Shown here in pieces: positions 33,462-40,758 of a stretch of DNA of 64,000 nucleotides. The stretch covers positions 1 through 64,000 of the forward strand of contig JAFUIR010000014.1 in assembly GCA_017468395.1 (NCBI GenBank), written 5' to 3'. The position numbers and the translations under genes were made by a program. This stretch comes from Lachnospiraceae bacterium. GTDB lineage: Bacteria > Bacillota > Clostridia > Lachnospirales > Lachnospiraceae. Each line of letters opens with the position of its first letter. Positions within the stretch are counted from its first letter, which is position 1. The notes below the pieces were generated by a model, which saw nothing but the letters and a program-made list of their open reading frames with translations, made no database searches and was not told the DNA's origin.

Positions 33462-35273
33462 GTGGAAAATCAAAGACTGGAAAATATGCTTAATCTGGCG
33501 CTGGAAACGCCGGAGGAAGAAAGAGCCCAAACAGAGAACTTAAATGTGGGCTATAATTCGGAAAGCAGAAGTTGGGAACTGATTGTAAAGTATAACGGAA
33601 ATTTGGACGAATTGCGGACCATGGGGGTAACGGTGGAAGAACTGATTGCGGGCTATGCCATTTTGCAGGTACCTCAGGAACTGGTGGATGAAGTTTCGGC
33701 AAACAGAGCCATTGAGTATGTGGAAAAGCCCAAAAGGCTCTTTTTTGCGGTGTCAGAAGGGATTCGCAGTTCCTGCATTTTGCCTGTTACCCAAAGAGCG
33801 CCTTTTCTTTCAGGGGAAGGTGTCTTGGTGGCGGTAATTGATTCTGGAATTGACTATACCAGTCGATTGTTTCGCAGGGAAGATGGAACCTCCAGGATTT
33901 TGTATCTTTGGGATCAGTCCCTGCGTCCGGGGAGCGTAGATGCACCGCCCCCGGAGGGCTTTCAAACCGGGGTAGAGTTTACCGCACAGCGAATTAATGA
34001 AGCCTTGGAGAGCGAAGGCAGAGAGAGGGCTTACGAATTGGTGCCAAGCATCGATGTGTCAGGGCATGGAACAGCGGTAGCAGGTATTGCGGCGGGAAAT
34101 GGAAGGCTGGGCGGCATTTTGTATCAGGGAGTGGCACCGGAAAGTGAACTGATTGTAGTAAAACTTGGAGCCCCGGGAGAGACTTCTTTTCCACGCACAA
34201 CGGAACTGATGCGAGCCCTTACCTATGTGGTGCAAAAGGCTCAGGAAATGGGAAGACCTGTAGCCATTAACTTAAGTTTTGGCAATACTTATGGACCTCA
34301 TAACGGAACTTCCCTGTTGGAGCGGTTTTTAGATAATGTGTCGGAAATCGGAAGAAATGTGATTTGTGTGGGAGCGGGAAATGAAGGCGCAGGAAGAGGG
34401 CATGTGCAAGGAAGAATCGGAGAGAGTGCAAAAAACGGAGGCGGCAGCGGGACAAATGCCAATGTCGCCATTGTAGAGTTGGCAGTGGGGGAATACGAAA
34501 CGGTACTGAACGTGCAACTTTGGAAAAATTATGCAGATGAATACCGCATCATGCTTTGCTCGCCGGATGGTACAGAGGCACCGGTTCCGACTCTTTCGGA
34601 AAATGCCGGAAAAAGTGTGGTAAACATAGACGGCACCCGGATACTTATTTATTTGGGAACACCGTCCCCTTATGCTACAGTGCAGGAAATTTATTTTGAT
34701 TTTATACCTCTTGAAAATTATATTACCGCCGGGGTGTGGACTTTTACTTTGGAGGCTGTGAGGAATGTGACGGGGCAGTACTATTTTTATTTGCCCAGTG
34801 CGGCAGTCCGAAACCAAAACACGGGATTCTACAGGGCAACGCCGGAAGTTACATTGACCATTCCTTCCACTTCTTCCAAGGTAATTACAGTGGGGGCTTA
34901 TGATACGGTTTATGACGCCTATGCGGATTTTTCCGGCAGAGGTTATGTTTACGAGAGCCGTACGGTGGGATTGGTACTTCCCGGTGGAGTCAAGCCGGAT
35001 TTGGCGGCGCCGGGAGTGGGAATCATGGTGCCGGATACGATTGGGGGATTTACTACTGTTTCAGGGACTTCCTTTGCCACTCCCTTTGTGACCGGGGCGG
35101 CAGCACTTTTGATGGAATGGGGCATTGTGCAGGGAAACGACCCGTTTCTTTACGGGGAAAAGGTGAAAGCTTATTTAAGAGCGGGGGCAAGGCCTCTTCG
35201 GGGGGAGACGCAGTACCCCAATGCCAGAGTGGGCTATGGGGCGCTGTGTGTGGCGGATAGTGTGCCGGTGTGA
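33462..35273 (+). CDS. S8 family subtilisin-like serine protease (CspABC-type)
   Basis: A 603-residue protease with the full catalytic triad: Asp127 in VAVIDSGID, His202 in DVSGHGTAVAG and Ser537 in VSGTSFATP. A large insertion of about 150 residues sits between His and Ser, as in the CspA/B/C germination-protease group of Clostridia. There is no signal peptide; the N-terminal 90 residues look like a prodomain. It begins with GTG right after a terminator, with its ribosome binding candidate inside the terminator stem. Orthologues may act in spore germination, but the substrate here is unknown. Confidence 0.88.
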   Translation: MENQRLENMLNLALETPEEERAQTENLNVGYNSESRSWELIVKYNGNLDELRTMGVTVEELIAGYAILQVPQELVDEVSANRAIEYVEKPKRLFFAVSEGIRSSCILPVTQRAPFLSGEGVLVAVIDSGIDYTSRLFRREDGTSRILYLWDQSLRPGSVDAPPPEGFQTGVEFTAQRINEALESEGRERAYELVPSIDVSGHGTAVAGIAAGNGRLGGILYQGVAPESELIVVKLGAPGETSFPRTTELMRALTYVVQKAQEMGRPVAINLSFGNTYGPHNGTSLLERFLDNVSEIGRNVICVGAGNEGAGRGHVQGRIGESAKNGGGSGTNANVAIVELAVGEYETVLNVQLWKNYADEYRIMLCSPDGTEAPVPTLSENAGKSVVNIDGTRILIYLGTPSPYATVQEIYFDFIPLENYITAGVWTFTLEAVRNVTGQYYFYLPSAAVRNQNTGFYRATPEVTLTIPSTSSKVITVGAYDTVYDAYADFSGRGYVYESRTVGLVLPGGVKPDLAAPGVGIMVPDTIGGFTTVSGTSFATPFVTGAAALLMEWGIVQGNDPFLYGEKVKAYLRAGARPLRGETQYPNARVGYGALCVADSVPV

Positions 35274-35343
35274 AGGTTTTTCTGTCTTTTTTGTTGACTC
35301 CATAGTATAATATACGGGAGAAACTGACAAGGTGGGGTTAGGT

Positions 35344-36213
35344 ATGCATTTTGTAGATGTGAAGGGCATTTTATCAGCCCAAAACGGCATGAATTTATAT
35401 CGGGGCTGTACTCATGGCTGTATTTACTGTGACAGCAGAAGCAAGTGCTATCAGATACTCCATGATTTTGAAGACATTGAAGTGAAACAAAATGCGCCAC
35501 AACTTTTGGAGCAGGCGCTTCGGTCAAAGCGTAAGAAGTGCATGATTGGGACCGGCTCCATGTGTGATCCTTACATGCACTGCGAGGAGAAGTTAGGACT
35601 CACAAGGCGCTGTCTGGAACTGATTGACCGGTATGGTTTTGGACTCGCCATCCAGACGAAGTCGGACCGGATACTCAGGGATTTAGATTTGCTGAAAAGC
35701 ATTAATGAAAAGTCAAAATGCGTGGTACAGATAACACTTACCACCTTCGATGAGGATTTGTGCCGCATTGTGGAGCCAAATGTGTGCACCACAGCAAGGC
35801 GTTTTGAAGTACTGGAAATACTGCGGGATAACGGGATTCCCACTGTGGTCTGGCTTTCGCCCATTTTACCCTTTATCAACGATACCAAGGAAAATTTAGA
35901 GGGCATTTTGGATTACTGCATCCGTGCCAAAGTAAAGGGAATCATTTGCTTTGGAATGGGCATGACCCTTCGGGAAGGTGACAGAGAATATTATTACGAA
36001 GCCCTGGAAAAGCATTTTCCCGGACTAAGGCAAAAATATCATCAAAAATATGGCTATGCCTACGAGATTGTCAGCGATAATAGTCAGGAACTGATGAAGA
36101 TTTTTTATAAGAGGTGCAGGGAAAATGGCATTATGTGTAAAGCGGATGAGGTGTTTTCCTATCTGCATGAGTTTCCGGAAAATAAGGGGTATGAGCAGAT
36201 GAGTTTGTTTTAG
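35344..36213 (+). CDS. radical SAM protein of the Rv2578c / spore photoproduct lyase-like group
   Basis: A 289-residue radical SAM enzyme with the canonical C-x3-C-x2-C cluster in YRGCTHGCIYCDSRS. The segment GTGSMCDPYMHCEEKLGLTR is typical of the Rv2578c-like group (related to the SplB fold). The function of this group is not established. The ATG preceded by AAGGTGG was chosen over the in-frame start at 35332. A promoter could not be assigned: TTGACT at 35294 and TATAAT at 35306 are too close to be a pair. Confidence 0.85.
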   Translation: MHFVDVKGILSAQNGMNLYRGCTHGCIYCDSRSKCYQILHDFEDIEVKQNAPQLLEQALRSKRKKCMIGTGSMCDPYMHCEEKLGLTRRCLELIDRYGFGLAIQTKSDRILRDLDLLKSINEKSKCVVQITLTTFDEDLCRIVEPNVCTTARRFEVLEILRDNGIPTVVWLSPILPFINDTKENLEGILDYCIRAKVKGIICFGMGMTLREGDREYYYEALEKHFPGLRQKYHQKYGYAYEIVSDNSQELMKIFYKRCRENGIMCKADEVFSYLHEFPENKGYEQMSLF

Positions 36214-36252
36214 ATGGGGTGTCTTTGGGGAGTAGAGCGAGGAATAGGGACA

Positions 36253-37068
36253 GTGGCAGAAGAAAAGAAAAATATTTTCAGAAATAATATTTTTATAGAA
36301 GGCTTGCAGGGTTCCGGAAAAACCACACTTTTGACCAAGATAGTCAAAAAGTGCCCGGACTATAAAGCGTATCGGGAGGGTGACCTTTCACCGGTAGAAT
36401 TGGCATGGTGCAGTTACATGTCGGAGGAAGAGTTTCAAAAAGCACTGGAGCGATTTCCTGCTTGGGAGGAAGAAATACGGAAAAGAACCATGCAGGAGGG
36501 CGAGGCTTATATTACCGCCTACACACTGATTTTGGCAGAAGACAGAGCTTTTTATGAATATATGGAGTCCCATGAAATTTACAACGGACGGGTGGATTTT
36601 GAGAGGTTCCGCCATGTTATTATGCAAAGGTATGCGGATTTTTCAGGAAATGGGAATGTGTTTGAATGTTCTTTTTTTCAAAATAGTATAGAAAGCATGA
36701 TGCTGTTTTACGAGATGCCGGATGAGGAGATTGTGGCCTTTTACAGGGAGGCTTTTGATTTACTAAAGGACAAGGCTTTCAAATTGGTTTATCTGGATAA
36801 TGAAAAAATCCGTGAGAATCTGCTGCAAATTAGGAAAGAACGTTGTGACGATAAGGGAAATGAAATGTGGTTTCCATTGATGATGGGCTATTTAAAGGAG
36901 TCGCCCTACGGAAAGAGTCATGGCTGTCAGGACATGGAAGATTTGATTGCCCATTTTGAGAGAAGGCGGGCTTTGGAACTTCGGATTATCAGGGAAGTCA
37001 TAGGACAGAAAGCCTTGATTTTAAAGGCAAAACAGTATAACGATGAGGAATTGAAGGAGATTAAATAA
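36253..37068 (+). CDS. P-loop ATP-binding protein, kinase-like, unknown substrate
   Basis: A 271-residue protein with a Walker A motif GLQGSGKTTLLTK near the N-terminus and a helical remainder rich in charged residues (RFRHVIMQRYADF, FYREAFDLLKDKAF). It looks like a nucleoside- or deoxynucleoside-kinase-like P-loop protein but no base-recognition motif was identified. The start is uncertain: GTG at 36253 has AGGGA upstream, while an ATG at 36214, immediately after the previous stop, would add 13 residues. It is co-directional and closely spaced with both neighbours. Confidence 0.7.
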   Translation: MAEEKKNIFRNNIFIEGLQGSGKTTLLTKIVKKCPDYKAYREGDLSPVELAWCSYMSEEEFQKALERFPAWEEEIRKRTMQEGEAYITAYTLILAEDRAFYEYMESHEIYNGRVDFERFRHVIMQRYADFSGNGNVFECSFFQNSIESMMLFYEMPDEEIVAFYREAFDLLKDKAFKLVYLDNEKIRENLLQIRKERCDDKGNEMWFPLMMGYLKESPYGKSHGCQDMEDLIAHFERRRALELRIIREVIGQKALILKAKQYNDEELKEIK

Positions 37069-37071
37069 ACG

Positions 37072-37605
37072 ATGGAACGGCTAAAAGGAAGACCGGCGAA
37101 TCCGGAAGGACGCTTGGAAAAAGAACTAAGAGTCTATGATTTGCTGGATAAGTTAGGCATTGAATACGAATATGTGGATCATCCTGCGGCAATGACCATG
37201 CAGGACTGCGAGGAAGTGGACAAAATATTGGATGCCATTACCTGCAAAAATTTGTTTTTGTGTAACCAGCAGAAGACGAAATTTTATCTTTTGATGATGC
37301 CCGGAGAAAAGAAATTTGTGACCAAGGAAGTGTCCAAGCAGATTGGAAGTGCCAGACTTTCTTTTGCGCCGGAGCAATTTATGGAAGAGTTTCTGGACAT
37401 TACACCGGGCTCTGTCAGTGTGCTTGGCTTGATGAATGACCACGAAAACCGGGTGCAACTTTTGATTGACGAGGATGTGATAAAGGCGGAGTATTTCGGC
37501 TGCCATCCATGCATCAATACCAGCAGTCTTCGGATGAAAGTCAGTGATTTGATGGAAAAAATTCTGCCCTATGTGCACCATGAGGCGGAAATTGTGAAAC
37601 TGTAA
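37072..37605 (+). CDS. YbaK/ProX-type prolyl-tRNA deacylase
   Basis: A 177-residue protein of the YbaK/aminoacyl-tRNA deacylase superfamily, ProX/PrdX subgroup. Typical parts are LLDKLGIEYEYVDHPAAMT, the Lys in AITCKNLFL and the C-terminal GCHPCINTSSLRM. These trans-editing enzymes hydrolyse mischarged Ala- or Cys-tRNAPro. It starts three bases after the P-loop gene, so the two are probably translated from one message. Confidence 0.85.
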   Translation: MERLKGRPANPEGRLEKELRVYDLLDKLGIEYEYVDHPAAMTMQDCEEVDKILDAITCKNLFLCNQQKTKFYLLMMPGEKKFVTKEVSKQIGSARLSFAPEQFMEEFLDITPGSVSVLGLMNDHENRVQLLIDEDVIKAEYFGCHPCINTSSLRMKVSDLMEKILPYVHHEAEIVKL

Positions 37606-37658
37606 TGATGTGATAGTTAAATTTGAATAGGTCGAATTGATAAGAAAGGGGCATACAA

Positions 37659-38018
37659 ATGAAAAGGCTCACCTCAAAGCAACTAAGAACCATTCGGATT
37701 TTTGTAATAGTTATTGGAATACTTATCAGTTTTTGTATTTGGTTATTTTTGCCAGATGTAATAAATAATAATCCTCTTTATCATGTAGGGAATGGAAAAT
37801 ATGGCTCGAAGATAGGCGCACTTTTAATATTGTTGATACCACTGTTTGGTTTTTGTCCTTCTGGCTTGAACGAAGAAATTCATTCTACAGACCCAATGGA
37901 ACGGGCTGAATTGCAGGAAAAGTTTGACAAGAGAGCAGAAACAATTCGGCTTTATGTTGCATTGTTTTGTAGTATGGTAATTTGTCTTGTTATGCTTGGT
38001 GGACTTGTTCTTTGCTAG
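37659..38018 (+). CDS. small membrane protein of unknown function
   Basis: A 119-residue protein with three hydrophobic stretches (about residues 12-31, 50-65 and 98-118) and a charged loop between the second and third (MERAELQEKFDKRAE). No family motif was recognised. AAGGGG lies upstream. It begins a small AT-rich interval with the hydrolase that follows. Confidence 0.6.
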   Translation: MKRLTSKQLRTIRIFVIVIGILISFCIWLFLPDVINNNPLYHVGNGKYGSKIGALLILLIPLFGFCPSGLNEEIHSTDPMERAELQEKFDKRAETIRLYVALFCSMVICLVMLGGLVLC

Positions 38019-38037
38019 TATAATTTGTAAAACAGTT

Positions 38038-38051
38038 AGACAACTTCCAAT
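38038..38051. repeat. 14-bp direct repeat flanking the hydrolase, left copy
   Basis: AGACAACTTCCAAT; an identical copy lies at 38933-38946. Together they enclose the alpha/beta hydrolase gene. Confidence 0.4.
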
Positions 38052-38180
38052 ATGTCGAAGAATTAGAAAAATAAAGAATTTGATGAAGATGCGTTTGGAT
38101 GGTGTTATTTTGCTTTTTATATTTGCGAATTTACAATTTCCTGTGGTATTCAATAGTATATATTAAGGAGAGAAGGGAAA

Positions 38181-38927
38181 ATGCCTTACATTAAATTAAA
38201 TGATTTGAATATGTTTTATGAAGAATTTGGTAAAGGAGAGACTGTTCTGTTTTTACACAGCCATTTTAGCAGAGGCTTATTAGCATTTTCGGGACAAATT
38301 CTTCCTTTTGCAGGTCATTACCGTTGTCTTTACCCCGATTTTCGTGGTCACGGGCGTACCATGTGTGAAAATTTAGACTGGAATAGTCGTATGATAGCAG
38401 ATGATATGGCAAATTTTCTTGATGCATTGGAAATAAAAAGTGCCCATTTGATTGGCTATAGTTGCGGAGCATATGTAGGTTGTTATATGGCATCAAAATA
38501 TCCGGAAAAAGTGAAAAGTCTTATAACGATTGGAGGAGGTGTATATCCTAGAGCCGATGGAGCAGAGAATTTCTTGCCCGAAAGTCTTATAAGCAGGAAT
38601 GATACAGATTTTATTGACGATATGAAAATTCGGCATTATGAAGCACATAAAGGTGACTGGAAAACTTATTTAAGAAAAACGGTTTTTGATTGGCAGTCGC
38701 ATCCGAGCCTTACAGAGGAGGAATGGGTTGGGATAAAGTGTCCAGCCTTATTTATTAATGGAGAAAATGACCCTTTTGGAACTTGTGCAGAATTACAAGA
38801 AAAAGTGCCTAATGCAGAAGTTTATGAGGTAAAGGATGGAGGGCATCGTCCGCATTTTGTGGGAGAGCAGATAGAAGAGGTAAATGCAATGATGCTAGAA
38901 TTTTTATCTGCTATTGCTAAAAAATGA
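38181..38927 (+). CDS. alpha/beta hydrolase
   Basis: A 248-residue alpha/beta-hydrolase-fold protein. The oxyanion region VLFLHSHFS is near the start, the nucleophile elbow is GYSCGAYVG (G-x-S-x-G with Ser in GYSCG), the acid is in FINGENDPFG and the catalytic His in DGGHRPHF. No signal peptide. The substrate cannot be predicted. It has AAGGAG upstream and is AT-rich compared with the core genes, which suggests later acquisition; the 14-bp repeats on both sides fit that view weakly. Confidence 0.85.
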   Translation: MPYIKLNDLNMFYEEFGKGETVLFLHSHFSRGLLAFSGQILPFAGHYRCLYPDFRGHGRTMCENLDWNSRMIADDMANFLDALEIKSAHLIGYSCGAYVGCYMASKYPEKVKSLITIGGGVYPRADGAENFLPESLISRNDTDFIDDMKIRHYEAHKGDWKTYLRKTVFDWQSHPSLTEEEWVGIKCPALFINGENDPFGTCAELQEKVPNAEVYEVKDGGHRPHFVGEQIEEVNAMMLEFLSAIAKK

Positions 38928-38932
38928 CGAAG

Positions 38933-38946
38933 AGACAACTTCCAAT
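38933..38946. repeat. 14-bp direct repeat flanking the hydrolase, right copy
   Basis: AGACAACTTCCAAT, identical to 38038-38051. Confidence 0.4.
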
Positions 38947-38972
38947 TGAGCGAGTTCTTTTTGCGAGCGATG

Positions 38973-38995
38973 ACAATTGAACGAAGTTCAATTGT
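38973..38995. repeat. perfect GAA-loop hairpin
   Basis: ACAATTGAAC (38973-38982) and GTTCAATTGT (38986-38995) pair exactly around a GAA loop. No T-tract follows. It shares the CGAAG core with the hairpin at 18646-18664, both placed in spacers after a gene end. Confidence 0.55.
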
Positions 38996-39064
38996 ATGGG
39001 CAAGAAAAAATTGAATTTGTGGAACTAATTTGCTTTGGATAATTAATCGGGGTGAGGAACAAAT

Positions 39065-39225
39065 CCGACTAAAAAAGAAAACCAGAGGATTAGTCGGGAA
39101 AAAACGAGGTTGAACCCCGACTGAAATGGGAAAAACAGCAGGTTAGTCGGAAAAAAACAAGTCGGGCCCCGACTAAAACAAGAAAACAGGTGGACTAGTC
39201 GGGAAAAAGAGGGTTTGCTCCAACT
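39065..39225. repeat. 52-bp tandem repeat, three units plus a partial fourth
   Basis: CCGACT recurs at 39065, 39117 and 39169, exactly 52 bases apart, with a diverged copy CCAACT at 39220. Each unit contains an inverted match AGTCGGG about 25-30 bases downstream, followed by an A-rich run, so each unit can form a stem. The period is not a multiple of three and no ribosome binding site accompanies the overlapping frames, so it is non-coding. It ends about 90 bases before the LexA-controlled promoter. It is not a CRISPR array. Confidence 0.75.
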
Positions 39226-39313
39226 GGACACCAAAATTCCAATTTATACGATTATTTTAGGGAAGTTACATAAAAATTTATTGCATCGTTACGCATACTT
39301 CCCAAAAAAAACA

Positions 39314-39342
39314 TTGTAAATCGAACAAATGTTTGCTAAAAT
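39314..39342 (+). promoter_or_regulatory. LexA-controlled promoter of rarA2 and the GTPase-NYN gene
   Basis: TTGTAA (39314-39319) and TAAAAT (39337-39342) are 17 bases apart. The spacer contains CGAACAAATGTTTG (39322-39335), a full match to the Bacillus LexA/DinR consensus CGAACRNRYGTTYG. LexA bound here would block RNA polymerase, so the operon should be induced by DNA damage. Confidence 0.88.
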
Positions 39343-39399
39343 GATTGTGTGGACAGTGAGTAACAATTGCAAACGCAGAGATAAACAGGAGAGTCGGAT

Positions 39400-40722
39400 T
39401 TGGAACAGATGTCGTTATTTGATTACCGCGGGGACAATGGTCCCCTGGCCAGCAGACTGCGTCCTACGGATTTAGAAGGTTATGTAGGTCAGAAACATTT
39501 GCTGGGAGAAGGAAAAATATTGCGTCAACTCATAGAGCGGGACCAAGTGTCCTCTATGATTTTCTGGGGACCGCCGGGGGTGGGCAAGACCACTTTGGCC
39601 AGAATTATTGCGGGCAAAACCAAGGCTGATTTTGTGGATTTTAGCGCAGTTACCAGCGGTATCAAGGAAATAAAAGAAGTGATGGCCCAGGCGGAGCAAA
39701 GCCGCCATATGGGGAGACGCACCGTTATGTTTGTAGACGAGATACACCGTTTTAACAAGGCGCAGCAGGACGCCTTTCTTCCTTTTGTGGAAAAAGGGAG
39801 TATTGTGCTTATTGGAGCCACCACGGAAAACCCTTCCTTTGAAATAAATGGGGCGCTTCTTTCCAGGTGCAGGGTGTTTGTGTTAAAGCCGCTGGGGGAG
39901 GAAGATCTTACGGAACTTCTGCAAAATGCCCTGAAAAATCCCGCAGGGTACGGTGGGCAGGATATTAATATTACGGCAGACCAACTCAGTGCCATTGCAA
40001 GTTTTGCAAACGGGGATGCCAGAACTGCTTTAAATGTGCTTGAGATGGCAGTTTTAAATGGGGAAATCAGTTTGGACGGTATCACTGTGACAAATGAAGG
40101 TTTGGAGCAATGTATTACCAAGAAATCTCTGTTATATGATAAAAAGGGCGAGGAACATTATAATATTATTTCCGCATTACATAAATCCATGAGAAACAGC
40201 GACCCGGATGCGGCTATTTATTGGCTGATGAGGATGCTGGAGGGCGGAGAGAATCCGCTTTATGTGGCAAGGCGGTTAGTACGTTTTGCCAGTGAGGATA
40301 TCGGTATGGCGGACAGTCAGGCATTGCAGGTGGCAGTGGCTGCTTATCAGGCATGTCATTTTAACGGAATGCCAGAATGTGATGTGAATTTGGTGCATGC
40401 GGTGGTGTATTTGTCCATGGCGCCCAAGTCAAACAGTTTATATGTTGCTTGCGAGCATTGTAAAGAGGATATCCGCACGAAATCTGCTGAGCCTGTGCCC
40501 ATGAATCTGCGCAATGCGGTAACGGATTTGATGAAAGAACTTCATTATGGTGACGGGTACGTTTATGCCCATGATACCAAGGAAAAGGTGGCACGGATGC
40601 AGTGCATGCCGGATTCCATGAAGGATACCATATATTACAGACCGGGGCAGGCAGGAAAGGAAGCGGAGACTGCCGAGAAATTGGAGCAAATCCGCAAATG
40701 GAAGCAGGATGTACAGGAGTAA
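39400..40722 (+). CDS. replication-associated recombination protein A (second copy, SOS-type)
   Basis: A 440-residue RarA/MgsA-family AAA+ ATPase and paralogue of the protein at 1650-2987. Walker A is GPPGVGKTT (about residues 57-65), Walker B is MFVDEIHRFNK, and GATTENPSFEINGALLSRC and YLSMAPKSNSLY complete the family pattern. It starts at TTG with CAGGAGAG upstream, giving the common family N-terminus MEQMSLFDY; an ATG at 39409 is possible. It is the first gene behind the LexA box. RarA proteins act at blocked forks, so SOS control is biologically sensible. Confidence 0.9.
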   Translation: MEQMSLFDYRGDNGPLASRLRPTDLEGYVGQKHLLGEGKILRQLIERDQVSSMIFWGPPGVGKTTLARIIAGKTKADFVDFSAVTSGIKEIKEVMAQAEQSRHMGRRTVMFVDEIHRFNKAQQDAFLPFVEKGSIVLIGATTENPSFEINGALLSRCRVFVLKPLGEEDLTELLQNALKNPAGYGGQDINITADQLSAIASFANGDARTALNVLEMAVLNGEISLDGITVTNEGLEQCITKKSLLYDKKGEEHYNIISALHKSMRNSDPDAAIYWLMRMLEGGENPLYVARRLVRFASEDIGMADSQALQVAVAAYQACHFNGMPECDVNLVHAVVYLSMAPKSNSLYVACEHCKEDIRTKSAEPVPMNLRNAVTDLMKELHYGDGYVYAHDTKEKVARMQCMPDSMKDTIYYRPGQAGKEAETAEKLEQIRKWKQDVQE

Positions 40723-40758
40723 TGGCCGGATGCCTGCTGTGAAAGGATAGACAAGAAA

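Noticed and set aside
35294-35311. Promoter TTGACT/TATAAT before the radical SAM gene
   Set aside because: The two elements are only six bases apart, far short of the 16-18 needed.
39065-39225. Possible CRISPR array
   Set aside because: The period is constant at 52 bases but the units are degenerate along their length with no conserved repeat and unique spacer split, and no cas genes are near.
39043-39234. 63-codon minus-strand frame across the tandem repeat
   Set aside because: The repeat period is not a multiple of three and there is no ribosome binding site.
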